Shown piece after piece: positions 9,701 through 18,671 of a stretch of DNA of 64,000 nt (position 1 is the first letter of the stretch; every line of letters starts with the position of its first letter). Source of the stretch: Lentzea albidocapillata (GTDB lineage Bacteria; Actinomycetota; Actinomycetes; Mycobacteriales; Pseudonocardiaceae); NCBI RefSeq assembly GCF_000719115.1, contig NZ_JOEA01000005.1, positions 248,001-312,000 on the forward strand. The letters are read 5' to 3'. The position numbers were made by a program, and so were the translations under genes. The notes beneath the pieces are model-generated. The model did not search any database. It saw nothing but the letters and a program-made list of their open reading frames with translations, and was not told the origin of the DNA.

Positions 9701-12700
9701 GACGTCGGGCTCTCCGGCCTTGCGGGTGCCGCCGATGACGCGGTCGTTGCCCGCACCACCGAACGCGCGGTCGACGCCGTTGTTGCCCTCGATCACGTCG
9801 TCCTCGGCACCGCCGTACAGCGCGTCGTCGTCGTTGTTGCCATAGACGTTGTCCTTGCCCGCGTCGCCGTAGGCCACGTCCTTGCCACCACCGCCGTAGA
9901 TGGTGTCGTCGTCGTTGCCACCGGCCAGCACGTCGTCGCCGAGCTGACCGCACAGCCGGTCCTTGGCGGACCTGGCGTCCACGTTGTCCGCCGCGCCACC
10001 GGCGGCGACGATCTCGACGCCGGTGCCACCGGTGATCATGTCGCGGCCGTCGTCGCCGTCCTGCGGTTCGGCAGGCGGCATCGACGCCGGGTCCTCGCTC
10101 GGCGGCACGCACGGGTTGGCGTGCTTGTCACCGAAGACGTCGGCGCCACCGTCACCACCGATGACATGGTCGTTGTGCGAACCGCCGACCAGCAGCTTCG
10201 GCTGCGGCGTCACCCCGGCGGGCAGGACGCGGTGCTTGACCGGCCGCACCGGGCCGAACACGCCGGAACCGGCCACCTCGCCCACGTCCGACGGTTCCGC
10301 GATGACGTAGTCGTCCTGCGGGCCGCCGTACACCTTGTCCTTGCCGTAACCACCCGTCAGCACGTCGTTGTTGCCGCCGCCACGGATGTCGTCGACCTGC
10401 TCGAGCAGCGAATGACCGGTCACGAGGTCCACGCCCTGGCTGCCGTACACGGTGTCCGTACCCGTGCCGGTGTCCACGACGTTGATCGCGTCCTTGCCGT
10501 TGTCGCCGTTGAACCCCTTGTCGGCCGGGCCCGCGTCGTCCACGCCGGTCGCGACCTCAGTGCCGGTGTAGATCGTGTCGTTGCCCGAACCACCGGAGAT
10601 CCGGTCGCTACCGGTTCCGCCGATGATCACGTTGGCCTGCGCGACGTACTCCGGCTTGCCGGGGTTGCTGACCGCGAGCGGGCTGTCCGAGGCGATGCCG
10701 ATGTTGTCGTCGTCGGCGCCGCCGTCGATCCGGTTCTTGCCCAGCCCGGCGGCGATGCGGTCCTTGCCCGCGCCACCGCTCACGACGTCGTCAGCGCCGC
10801 CCACGGTGATCGTGTCATCGCCGTCACCACCGTCGACCGTCGCCGTTCCCTTGCCGCCGAACGCGGCCGCGAGGTCGCCGGTCGTGATCTGGTCCTTGCC
10901 GGGACCGCCGTTCACGACCGACCTGCCGATGCCGGTCTTGACCGAGTCGTCGGCGTCACCGCCGGTGACCTCGACGTCCTTGTCGAACGGCAAGGCTGCG
11001 GCCTTGGCGTCGTTCGCGGCGCCGCTCTTGTCGCCGTCACCCTGGAAGACGATGATCCGCTTCCCGTCGTCGCCGCTCGCGTTGCCGAGGACCTTGGTGA
11101 GGTTCGGGTCGCGGAACTCCTCGCGGAAGCCCAGCGCGCTCACGGCGAAGCCGTCGAACCCGCCGCCGTCCTTGACGAGCTGGGTGATCGTCCACTTCTC
11201 CTCGTCGTTGTTCGCGGTCCACGCGGAGTGGCCGCGCTTGCCGATGTCGCCGTCACCCATGTGCAGCACCAGTGTCGTGCCGTTCTTGTGAGCGAGAACG
11301 GGTGGCGGTGGCGAACAGTCGGGTTTCACGGAGAAGTCGAGCAACGTGATGTCGGCCAGCGTGAAGTCGAACGAGACGCTGAAGATCGAGAACCCGAGTG
11401 TGATGTACACCTTGAGGAACAGACTGAGTCGTCCGTCCATGTTGAACAGGCACATCGGGTTGTTCAGCGCCACCTTGGAGAACTCGAAGAACCGGAACTT
11501 GCCGTCGTTGTTCGGATCCGCCCAGGTGAGGTTGATCGTGAGTGCGACACCGCCCTTGATGCCGACCTCGATCACCACCAGGCTCACCGCCGCACCCGCG
11601 GCCAGCTCACCGCGGAACGTGACGACGGGCAGCGGCTTTCCGGACTCGTCCTGCGTGACCAGGTAGATCGAGTCCAGAATGGACGCCGCCTTGCCCGACT
11701 CGATCGCCTTGCGGAGGCCGAACGTGTCGAAGCCCGCCCGGAACCGCGCCTCGACCGAGGCGCTGCCGGAGATCGTCACCAGCACCGGCGGCGGTGCGTA
11801 CACCGGGCCGAACGACTGGCTGTAGGAGAAACCGAGGCGCAGCGGGCCCGAGTCGAACCGGATCAGGTCCACGTCCTGGCCCATGATCAGGCCGAAGAGC
11901 TTCGAGGGCTCCTTCAGGATCGGGAACGTGAAGCCGGCCTTGTTGCCCTCCTCGCCCTCGGACACGACCTTCGCCCCACCGGCCGACGCGTCGATCTTCG
12001 ACGCCAGGTCGCCCGGCGCGAGCGTGATCTTGTTCGGGTCGATCAGGGACGCGGCGTTGTCCGGCGAGTTGGTCGTGGTCTTCGCCTTGTCGCCGAGGAC
12101 GGCGAAGCTGCCGATGTCGATCGCCCCGCCGTTCTGGGTGATCTTGCCGATCAGCTGGATCGCGCGCAGGACCTTGTCCACGAACTCCAGGTCCGGTCCA
12201 CCGGCGATGGTCGAGAACTCCTTGGCGATGGTGACCAGGTTGACGTCACCGCCACCCACTGCTCGCGACAGGTCCGAGAGCACCGGGATCGGCGCGTAGA
12301 GCTGGTCGATGACCGGCTGGATCGGCTTGGTGAACAGCGCGATCTTCTCGACGATCGGCTTGAGCACCTCGCCGAGGAACTTGCCGGCGTTGAGCTGGAC
12401 GTTGTTGAACGCGATCTCCGGCGTGCCGTCGCCGGGCTTGCCGCCGAACGCGTTCCACTCCCATTTGAGGTGGAACCAGCCGTTGATGCCGGGCAGCGGT
12501 CCGGCGCTGACGTCGAAGTCCCAGTCGATGCCGACCTTGGCCTTCAGCGACACGTCGGTGACCTGGCCGACGTCGGCCAGGTCGGCCAGCGTGATGCGGT
12601 CCTCCGGAACGGCGGGACCGCAGTTCTCGTAACAGGCCGCCTGCCCCTTCTTGTGCAGGTCGACCACGAACGTGCCGGCGAACAGGTCGGTCGCGCCGCC

Positions 12701-15700
12701 CGCGTGCTGCTTGAGGTCCACGTCGAGGAACGCCAGGCGTGCCTTCATCGCGTCGGGCAGGGTGAAGCTCAGCTTGACGCCGAGCTCTGGGTTCGGCCCG
12801 TCCTTCGTCGCCACGTAGAAGCCGCTGCTCTTGTCGACGCCCACCTTGACGTGCAGGTGGTAGGCCAGCGCCGCCTTCATCTTCGGCGCCCCCTCCGCCG
12901 CCTTCAGCGACAGGCCGGGGATGCCGATGTCGAGCGGGCTTTCCAGCGCGAGGGTTTCCTTGTCGCAGTCGTTGCCGAAGACGTCGCCGTCGCAGACGTC
13001 GAACGTGAACGTGGCACCGGTGATGTCCTGCAACGCCGCCGCTGCCGGGCAGTCCGTCAGCTTCGGGTTCGTCGTCGCCGGCACGTACGCCGCGCCGTTG
13101 GGCGTGTTCCTGTCGTCGAACAACACCGCGTCCGCACCCAGGTCGCCCTTGATCACGACCCAGTTGTTCGCGTTCGGGTCGGTCTTGCGGATCACCTTGT
13201 ACCCGGTCGCGTACTGCGACTTCTTCCAGGTGATCCGGTTGAAGTTGTCGTTGGTCAGCGGATCGGCGCCGTTGGTCACCTCGGCGAGGGCCGGTGGCGC
13301 GTCCTTGCCCTGGGCGCTCGCGACGACGCCGTACACGTACTTCTTCGTCCCGGCCGTGCCCTGCGCGGTGGCCTTCGCCTCCGTCGCCGGCAGCAACGTC
13401 GCGTCACAGGTGAAGCCGACCGTGACCGCGCTGCCGACCGCGGGCTTGAGGTGGTCGTTGACCCACGTGGTCAGCTCGCCGGTGTTGTTCACCCGGCCGC
13501 CGCCCGGCAGCTTGGTCATCGCCTCCTGGATCTTGGCGCGCAGCTGACCGAACTTGTCGGCTCCCTGCTGGACGTCGTCGCCGACCAGCGGCAGCTTGCC
13601 GTCGAACGCGGCCGTGCGCAGCGCGCGTTCGATCATCGCCAGGTACTTCTCGATGCCGTCGCCGAACTGCGAGAAGTCCAGCAGCGCGTCGAGGATCTTC
13701 TGCCCGATGTCGGTCGGCATCTCGAACCGCTTGACGCCTCCGGGCAGATCAGGGCTGAACGAGAAGGCCTGGTCCAGATCCGCGACCTGACGCGGCAACC
13801 GGACGATGAACGAGTCACCGGGACTCGACAGCTTCGTCCAATTGACGTTGTCGGAGCTCACGAACACCGGCATGACCGCGCACAGCGCGAGGTCGGTGCC
13901 CTGCGCCGGGTCGCCCTGGCAGGTCACGGGCTGGTTGTCGCCGTTGAGGGTCAGCGACACGCCCTTCACGAAATCGCTCAGTGACACCGGGTTCTGCCCG
14001 CTGTAGCCGAGGTGCGCGTTGTAGTGCGCGTTCGCGACGGCCTTCTCCGGGCCCTTCGGGTTGCCGAGCGCGATGGACAACGGCCCGACCGAGGACTTCA
14101 CCACACCGGTGATGCCACCGTGCGCGGTGATGTCCACAGTGGAGTCGGGCAGGACCTTGAGCCCACCCGCGTTCGCCGGTCCGTCGCCGGCTTCCAGCGG
14201 CAGCACGAACCCGATCTTGGTGGAACCGGTCAGCGCGAGGTTCGCGGTGGCCTCACCCTCAGCGCCGACCAGGGACCGCGCGGTGCCCTTGTCGTCGGTG
14301 AACGAGAACCGGACCGGCTGCGTGGTCGCGACCTTCCGCTTCACGTCGACCTTGAGCACGATCGACGGCTTCGAGTCGACGACCTGGTAGGCGAAGGAGA
14401 TGCCGCTGCCGGCGGGCAGCGCGGCGTTCAGCTGCGTGACCAGGTCCTGCAGGTAGTCCGGCGGTGCGGCGGTGAGCCTGTCGACCGCGTCCTCCAATGG
14501 GCTGCGGAACCCGTACGCCGTGCCGTCGGAAGGCACCTGGCCCCACGGTTCGGCCAGCAGCACGCGGTTGTTCTGCGGGTCTGCGGCCACGACGACCGCG
14601 ACCTGGGTGCCGACCAGCACGGCACGGCCCCGCAGGTCCGCGCCGAACGCCTTGTCCCCGGTCCTGGTGTCGTCTCGCAGGAAGCCGACGCTCTTGCCGT
14701 CGAGCGTGGTGTTGCCGTACTTGCCCGTGCCGGCGTCGGCGCTGCCGAGCAGCTCGGACAGCGACTTGCCGACGACCGGTAGCGGTGTGGTCATGGCGGT
14801 CTTGACCTTGCCGTCGCCGTCGACGGCCTGCAGCGAGCCGTTGAGCACCTGCAGCGCCTTGATGATCTGGCCGAACATCGCCCGCGGGTTGTCCGGGTCG
14901 AAGTCGAACGCCTTGGCCTTGTCGAGCGCGTCGAGACCGGTGAACTGGACGTTCGCCGGGTCGGTGATGTCGGGCATGGTGATGCCGACCTGCACCGGTC
15001 CGCCGAAGAAGTCCTGGATGCCCGGCACGTCGAGCTTCACCGTGGCCGTGGCCTTGGCGCCGACCGCGACGGTGAGCAGGTTCTCCGGTTCGAGCGCGGG
15101 CGTCTCCGGGTTGTCGACGACCTTGGCGAAGATCTGCGACAGCGGCAGGTCGCCGTCGGCGTCACCGACCTTCTTGAGGCTGATCGACAGCATGTCGGCC
15201 GAGCCGTCCTTAGTGGACATGTGCAGGTCGCCGGACATGTGCACCTTGAGATATCCGACGCTGCCGTTCACGTCGACGTTCGTGTCGACCTGGGCACTCG
15301 CCCCGAGCAGCTTGCCGCCGGTGCGCAGCAGGAACCTGTCGGGCGTGCGCGGCAGGCTGGACACCAGGGTCGTGGTGCCGTCGGGGTTCTTGTCCGCGAA
15401 CGGGCAGCCGGTGGCCGCGGCGTCCGGGTCGAGCGGCTTGCACGCGTCACCCTTGATCGGATCGCGCAGGTCGAGCACCAGCGTCGCCTTGGCCTCGTAG
15501 GACGGCTTCACGGTCGCGGTGGCGTTCAAGGCGTTGGCGCCCTTGAGCCCCTTGCTCGCGAAGATGTCGCCGAACGTCACCTGGCCGGTCATCGGGTCCG
15601 GCGCGTTCACCTTGTACGGCGACTTGTCTGCGGGTTCTCCGCCCTGCCAGCCTTCCTCCAGCGTGATCTCGTCGGCGGTGTTGCTCTTCACGACACCCTG

Positions 15701-17149
15701 CGAGGTGCCGGCGGACACGATGCGCCCCTTGAACGCATCGACGGTCCACGGCTTGGCCTTGCCGACGTGCTTGAGGGTCGTGCCGGTGTAGGTGACGCCG
15801 TCGCCTTGGCCCGAACTGAGACTCGCCACCACGTCCAGCGGCCGGCCGTCGTCCGGCGCGTCCTGCTTCATGGTCAGCGTGAACTCGAGCTTCTTCACGT
15901 CGTCGCGGTAGTGCACGCCGGACACGGCGATGGGTCCGGCGTTGAGCTTGGTGAAGAGCTCCTGGACCGAGCTGAACTTGGGCAACCCGGCCTTGGCCGG
16001 GTCCTCCTCCGGCTTGAACACGTTGTCGTCGACGAACTTCGCGAGCGCACTGCCCGCCTTGACTGCGTCGGCGACCGTGCCGCGCATGAACGGCAGGTTC
16101 ACGTTGCCGACCGGGTCGGCCGCCGAGCCCCACTGGGCGCGCTGCACCGCGTCGATCGAGTTGACCAGGTGGCTCAGGCCTTCGAGCAGGTCGCGAGGGT
16201 TGAGCGTGGTGAAGCGGGTGAGCTGCGCCAGGTCCGGGCCGCTGACAGTGATCGACGGCGTGCCGCTCGCGATGTCCGGCCACTGCACGCCGATCGTGCC
16301 GGTGAGCCCGCCGACGTTCGCGCCCGCGAGCGGCTGGCTGGTGAACTTGAGGTTCGCGTCGACCTTGCCCGCGGGGTTGCCGAGGTTGATGTGGAAGAGC
16401 CCGGCGGCGGCGCCCGGCTCGCTGATCTCGGTGAGCTTGCCGTCACCGTTGGGGTCGTCGGCGGACGCGGTGATGTTCGCTTCGACGGAGACGTGCGACG
16501 CGCTCTTGTCGAGGTCGACGCCGAGGATGCCGAAGCCTGCGGACGGGACGCCGTCCGGGTCGAACGCCCCCAACGCCGCGACGGTGAACTTGGGCGAGTC
16601 ACCGTCCTTGACGAGCCAGAACGAGCCGGTGGACTCCTGGTAGGCGAAGCGGAACCTCGCGTCCAGGGTGAAGGTGACGTCCACGGCACCGGACGTGGTG
16701 AAACTGACCGACGGGTCCGCGACGCTGATCGGCTGCTTGTCGGCGACCACGGTGACGTGCAGCGTGGCGTCGACGCGCTTGACGCCGTTGGTGTCGCTGG
16801 TCTGCACGGTCAGCGTGCCCGGCCGGCCGCCCCCGAGCTCGTAGGTGCCCGCGAGGTCGGGGAAGTTCTGCTTGTCCTTCAGCGGGTCGTGCACCGTCTT
16901 GGCCACGAGATCGCCGAAGCCGAGCGCGGCACCGGGGCTGACCCCCACGAGTGGTAGCGCCTCGCCCAGCTTCCCGACGCTCGCGAGCTGCCGGGAGAAG
17001 TCGCCGAACGCGCTGATCCCCGCGAGGAGCTTCTGCACGTCCGGCGCCTGGGCCACTGCCGGTGGACTGACCACCACGAACCCCAGCAGCGCCAGTGCGC
17101 CGCTGGTCACCGCCGCGATCGCTCGCCTGCTGCTACGCGAAAACCGCAT
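6743..17149 (-). CDS. Giant exported RTX (hemolysin-type Ca2+-binding repeat) protein
   Basis: 3,468 aa from ATG 17149, where MRFSRSSRR begins a classical Sec signal peptide (Arg-rich n-region, hydrophobic core, AVAQA cleavage site near residue 33). The longer frame to 17248 would bury this signal. Residues ~35-2,050 are a beta-rich mosaic of recurring blocks (for example IALGNPKGP, HINLGNPAG) and include an fn3-like stretch near residues 1,275-1,330 (FNRITWKKSQYATGYKVI). Residues ~2,060-3,240 are dozens of GGxGxDxhx RTX nonapeptides arranged in blocks with DGGDxF- and GDNGV-type spacers. The last ~220 residues lack repeats and are Trp/Tyr/Pro-rich. The RTX part should fold into Ca2+-loaded beta-rolls outside the cell. 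No sortase signal is visible. The function (adhesin, matrix protein or enzyme scaffold) is unknown. Confidence 0.85.
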   Translation of the reverse strand: MRFSRSSRRAIAAVTSGALALLGFVVVSPPAVAQAPDVQKLLAGISAFGDFSRQLASVGKLGEALPLVGVSPGAALGFGDLVAKTVHDPLKDKQNFPDLAGTYELGGGRPGTLTVQTSDTNGVKRVDATLHVTVVADKQPISVADPSVSFTTSGAVDVTFTLDARFRFAYQESTGSFWLVKDGDSPKFTVAALGAFDPDGVPSAGFGILGVDLDKSASHVSVEANITASADDPNGDGKLTEISEPGAAAGLFHINLGNPAGKVDANLKFTSQPLAGANVGGLTGTIGVQWPDIASGTPSITVSGPDLAQLTRFTTLNPRDLLEGLSHLVNSIDAVQRAQWGSAADPVGNVNLPFMRGTVADAVKAGSALAKFVDDNVFKPEEDPAKAGLPKFSSVQELFTKLNAGPIAVSGVHYRDDVKKLEFTLTMKQDAPDDGRPLDVVASLSSGQGDGVTYTGTTLKHVGKAKPWTVDAFKGRIVSAGTSQGVVKSNTADEITLEEGWQGGEPADKSPYKVNAPDPMTGQVTFGDIFASKGLKGANALNATATVKPSYEAKATLVLDLRDPIKGDACKPLDPDAAATGCPFADKNPDGTTTLVSSLPRTPDRFLLRTGGKLLGASAQVDTNVDVNGSVGYLKVHMSGDLHMSTKDGSADMLSISLKKVGDADGDLPLSQIFAKVVDNPETPALEPENLLTVAVGAKATATVKLDVPGIQDFFGGPVQVGITMPDITDPANVQFTGLDALDKAKAFDFDPDNPRAMFGQIIKALQVLNGSLQAVDGDGKVKTAMTTPLPVVGKSLSELLGSADAGTGKYGNTTLDGKSVGFLRDDTRTGDKAFGADLRGRAVLVGTQVAVVVAADPQNNRVLLAEPWGQVPSDGTAYGFRSPLEDAVDRLTAAPPDYLQDLVTQLNAALPAGSGISFAYQVVDSKPSIVLKVDVKRKVATTQPVRFSFTDDKGTARSLVGAEGEATANLALTGSTKIGFVLPLEAGDGPANAGGLKVLPDSTVDITAHGGITGVVKSSVGPLSIALGNPKGPEKAVANAHYNAHLGYSGQNPVSLSDFVKGVSLTLNGDNQPVTCQGDPAQGTDLALCAVMPVFVSSDNVNWTKLSSPGDSFIVRLPRQVADLDQAFSFSPDLPGGVKRFEMPTDIGQKILDALLDFSQFGDGIEKYLAMIERALRTAAFDGKLPLVGDDVQQGADKFGQLRAKIQEAMTKLPGGGRVNNTGELTTWVNDHLKPAVGSAVTVGFTCDATLLPATEAKATAQGTAGTKKYVYGVVASAQGKDAPPALAEVTNGADPLTNDNFNRITWKKSQYATGYKVIRKTDPNANNWVVIKGDLGADAVLFDDRNTPNGAAYVPATTNPKLTDCPAAAALQDITGATFTFDVCDGDVFGNDCDKETLALESPLDIGIPGLSLKAAEGAPKMKAALAYHLHVKVGVDKSSGFYVATKDGPNPELGVKLSFTLPDAMKARLAFLDVDLKQHAGGATDLFAGTFVVDLHKKGQAACYENCGPAVPEDRITLADLADVGQVTDVSLKAKVGIDWDFDVSAGPLPGINGWFHLKWEWNAFGGKPGDGTPEIAFNNVQLNAGKFLGEVLKPIVEKIALFTKPIQPVIDQLYAPIPVLSDLSRAVGGGDVNLVTIAKEFSTIAGGPDLEFVDKVLRAIQLIGKITQNGGAIDIGSFAVLGDKAKTTTNSPDNAASLIDPNKITLAPGDLASKIDASAGGAKVVSEGEEGNKAGFTFPILKEPSKLFGLIMGQDVDLIRFDSGPLRLGFSYSQSFGPVYAPPPVLVTISGSASVEARFRAGFDTFGLRKAIESGKAASILDSIYLVTQDESGKPLPVVTFRGELAAGAAVSLVVIEVGIKGGVALTINLTWADPNNDGKFRFFEFSKVALNNPMCLFNMDGRLSLFLKVYITLGFSIFSVSFDFTLADITLLDFSVKPDCSPPPPVLAHKNGTTLVLHMGDGDIGKRGHSAWTANNDEEKWTITQLVKDGGGFDGFAVSALGFREEFRDPNLTKVLGNASGDDGKRIIVFQGDGDKSGAANDAKAAALPFDKDVEVTGGDADDSVKTGIGRSVVNGGPGKDQITTGDLAAAFGGKGTATVDGGDGDDTITVGGADDVVSGGAGKDRIAAGLGKNRIDGGADDDNIGIASDSPLAVSNPGKPEYVAQANVIIGGTGSDRISGGSGNDTIYTGTEVATGVDDAGPADKGFNGDNGKDAINVVDTGTGTDTVYGSQGVDLVTGHSLLEQVDDIRGGGNNDVLTGGYGKDKVYGGPQDDYVIAEPSDVGEVAGSGVFGPVRPVKHRVLPAGVTPQPKLLVGGSHNDHVIGGDGGADVFGDKHANPCVPPSEDPASMPPAEPQDGDDGRDMITGGTGVEIVAAGGAADNVDARSAKDRLCGQLGDDVLAGGNDDDTIYGGGGKDVAYGDAGKDNVYGNNDDDALYGGAEDDVIEGNNGVDRAFGGAGNDRVIGGTRKAGEPDVGDFLYGDTGNDVVIGDNGVDAPFDLDGTNAGAGGADFVFGGEDEDRAFGGLAHDEVFGGPKDDYLEGNNADDVVHGDSGEDRIVGGSAEVASGAGRPDAGDSLFGDSGPDLIAGDNAVLSLVDGAQATPVTLGRQFAKAHKAELLDLGYTPAAGTSGKDKISGGDDSDVIYGQGDEDAITGDGSDDYAEGGPARDRIDGNDGQDDLVGGSSTEESAGAGQPDAGDVVHGNNDQDVVLGDNGRLVRGGTLNRITLERGMTGRAIFLYDLGLTPHADSSGPDEVDGDDANDVIIGQAGPDRLKGNGSDDYVEGSQGIDFIEGDEGDDDLVGGNSTPLSGTGDTTAGQLDSADAMFGGPGDDVAIGDNGVVLRPAPGETPTRATVRLGSAGGNPAAQRIVQRYDLQAGPADRFGDDRMSGGSGVDVQWGQDGGDFLTGDGDADYLEGNGGGDVLRGDRGLGSPSEQTTVVPLVEPNWPGTASGPDQLVGTAPDGQDDMIGGSTIQGFRDGGDAFEGNREDDVQLGDNGSLRRTLQGQPGSMTEQVYAERYESGAVPSNATVSRVADIGPSTRFCTTAQATCEPGGAFGNDTMFGDDGNDGMWGQDGNDTMHGQNGDDDMYGELGDDVMFGGDGEDAMLGDRGGVVNEYMNANDVAARGFTVSLNSVPQESYTGFRADSYDRRADLLHDVDGDQFVGGPTAPAMPHNGIAEGGDDRMRGGQGNDNIHAGFGDDLVNADSGGDQTFGGDGADVLWGGKGCDQVVNAQTPDCLTNGTFDAASRGTNDRFVDHTFGGVGGTSSASQQGALGSDVLDFNPRGSYPGNCAQGLWPQTLGDGAVDPCLWFEMTEKTNDNPAVPATLADNQHHDGTDWIYGGWDRDVLQADRAQNGPNPGDRLIDWAGAYNLYTHCPASYGGYNDIRQRSPGMEAFLQKLAWASGAGQTAGDATTSGTSAFRELALVYPSDNNQHGVGPAYPTTPGHFDSPVSCSD
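7430..10970 (-). repeat. RTX-encoding degenerate nonamer repeat tract
   Basis: This tract, which lies within the giant gene, encodes tandem GGxGxDxhx units. At DNA level it shows recurrent 27-bp-periodic motifs such as gtcgttgccg and tcgccgccg on the plus strand. Blocks are separated by longer non-repeat inserts, for example near 8,880-8,960 and 9,230-9,330. Confidence 0.85.
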
Positions 17150-17310
17150 GGCCGGCCCGCCTTCTCGACGGCGTGGCCCCCGATGCCTCGCTGCCAGGTC
17201 AGTTGATCCGAAATGGAGTGACGCAGGACACACCTGTGCCGCCACCACGGGTAGTCGCTCGCTCAGAAGCGACCGTTAACCCTCGGATCGGCGAGTCGAC
17301 GGCAATCACC

Positions 17311-17324
17311 CGTTCGGCCGAACG
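17311..17324. promoter_or_regulatory. Perfect 14-bp palindrome upstream of the RTX gene
   Basis: CGTTCGGCCGAACG is a perfect palindrome in the 302-bp non-coding interval 17150-17451, 162 bp upstream of the RTX start. It could be an operator for a dimeric regulator. Nothing else in this interval looks like a gene; the lipase stop lies at its far end. Confidence 0.35.
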
Positions 17325-17451
17325 GACACCTACTGGGAGTGGGTCAGCACCCGGACGGGCGCACCCGCGTAACCCAGGTGCTGGGTCGCGAGCACGTTCG
17401 CCGGGAGTCGGTCGGCTGGACGTGATGTGGCGGGTGCCCGCCGGTTCCCGG

Positions 17452-18582
17452 CTAGCAGTTCGGGCGGGTCGGCTTCCCGGCGAACCGGTCACCGAGCCAC
17501 AGCATCGCGTTCGAACCCCAAGCGCTGACAGCGGTGACGTGCCCGAGCAACGGCAGTGCGGTCCACTGCACGTCGGCACCCAGCGAGCACCACTGCGAAC
17601 GCAGCTTCTGCCCGACGCCGAACGGGATCAGCTCGTCCAGCGTGCCGTGGTAGAGGTAGACGGGCGCGGCCGGCTTGACCGAGCCGAGCGCGTTCTCCTT
17701 CAACCTCTGCTGCCACAACGGGTTCTGGATGACGTCCGGCGTGGTCGTCAGCGCGTTGAGGCGCGTGAACGGTGCCACCAAAGCGATCTCGGCGACGCAC
17801 GCCTCTCGGATCCTGTCGATGACCTGCTTGCCGCGGGCGTTGAGCACCGACGCCAGGGGCAGTTCGGGGTAGGCCGCGGCGTATCCGGCGGCCGCCGCGA
17901 ACACGAGGCCCGATCCGGCGTTGCCGTCGTTGAACTTCGCGACCGCGTTCAGATCGGCCGGCACGCCACCGGCGGCGACACCGACGACGTTGAGCGAGGG
18001 CGCGTAGGACTTCCACTGCTCGGCGGCGGCCGACGCGGCCTGACCGCCCTGGGAGTAACCGAAAACGCCGACCGGCGCGGCCGCGGACAGACCGGGAACG
18101 CCACTCGCCGCCCGTGCCACGTCCAGCAGGGCCCGTCCCTCCGAACGCGACACCGCGTACGTGTGATCCCCAGGCGTGCCAAGGCCTTCGTAGTCGGTCA
18201 CCGCGACCGCCCAGCCGTTGAACATCGCCTGCGCGAGGAACGCGATCTCGACCTCGGTGCCGTTCTGCAACTGCCGCGACGGCGCGCACTGGTCACCCAT
18301 GCCCTGCGTGCCCATCGCGTACGCCACGATCGGCCGCGGGCCGTTGTTCCAAGGCAGCGGCGACACGAGCACCATGCCGGACACGACGGTGGACGCACCC
18401 GTCGCGGACGTCGAGCGGTAGCGGATGTCGTAGGCCTTCACCGGGGCCGGTAGCAGCCTGAGCGGCTCCGGGTGCCACGCCACCTCCCGGCTGCTGACCA
18501 GCTCCCCCGGCGCCGCCGCGGTGGCGGGCGCGACCAGGGTGAACAACAGGAGGACGGCGGCGAGCACGGCACGGAGCTGCAT
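17452..18582 (-). CDS. Secreted lipase, secretory lipase (LIP) family
   Basis: A 376-aa exported protein with a signal peptide (MQLRAVLAAVLLLFTLVAPATAAA, cleaved near residue 23). The alpha/beta-hydrolase nucleophile elbow is GYSQGG with Ser177. The lid and core motifs AYAMGTQGMGDQCAPS and VTDYEGLGTPGDHTY are characteristic of the LIP/secretory lipase family (Pfam Secretory lipase), which hydrolyses triacylglycerols and other esters outside the cell. C-terminal DELIPFG and GHVTAVSAWG supply plausible Asp and His triad residues. Length is normal for the family. It is monocistronic. Confidence 0.88.
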   Translation of the reverse strand: MQLRAVLAAVLLLFTLVAPATAAAPGELVSSREVAWHPEPLRLLPAPVKAYDIRYRSTSATGASTVVSGMVLVSPLPWNNGPRPIVAYAMGTQGMGDQCAPSRQLQNGTEVEIAFLAQAMFNGWAVAVTDYEGLGTPGDHTYAVSRSEGRALLDVARAASGVPGLSAAAPVGVFGYSQGGQAASAAAEQWKSYAPSLNVVGVAAGGVPADLNAVAKFNDGNAGSGLVFAAAAGYAAAYPELPLASVLNARGKQVIDRIREACVAEIALVAPFTRLNALTTTPDVIQNPLWQQRLKENALGSVKPAAPVYLYHGTLDELIPFGVGQKLRSQWCSLGADVQWTALPLLGHVTAVSAWGSNAMLWLGDRFAGKPTRPNC

Positions 18583-18671
18583 CGTTGGACCCCTTTGTGG
18601 TAACCGGCGTTACCGCAATGTAGGGCCGAACGCCGCAACAGGACAATAGTCCGTTCGGCTTTGAGGACCGG

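Noticed and set aside
7430..10970. Regularly spaced short repeats resembling an array
   Set aside because: The periodicity is 27 bp and encodes RTX nonapeptides in frame; there are no spacers or leader, so it is not a CRISPR array.
6203..13984. A 2,593-codon open frame on the plus strand
   Set aside because: It lies antisense to the RTX gene, starts inside the NmrA gene, and its translation is low-complexity Val/Arg/Ala/Asp without domains. GC-rich codon bias of the RTX gene keeps the opposite frame open.
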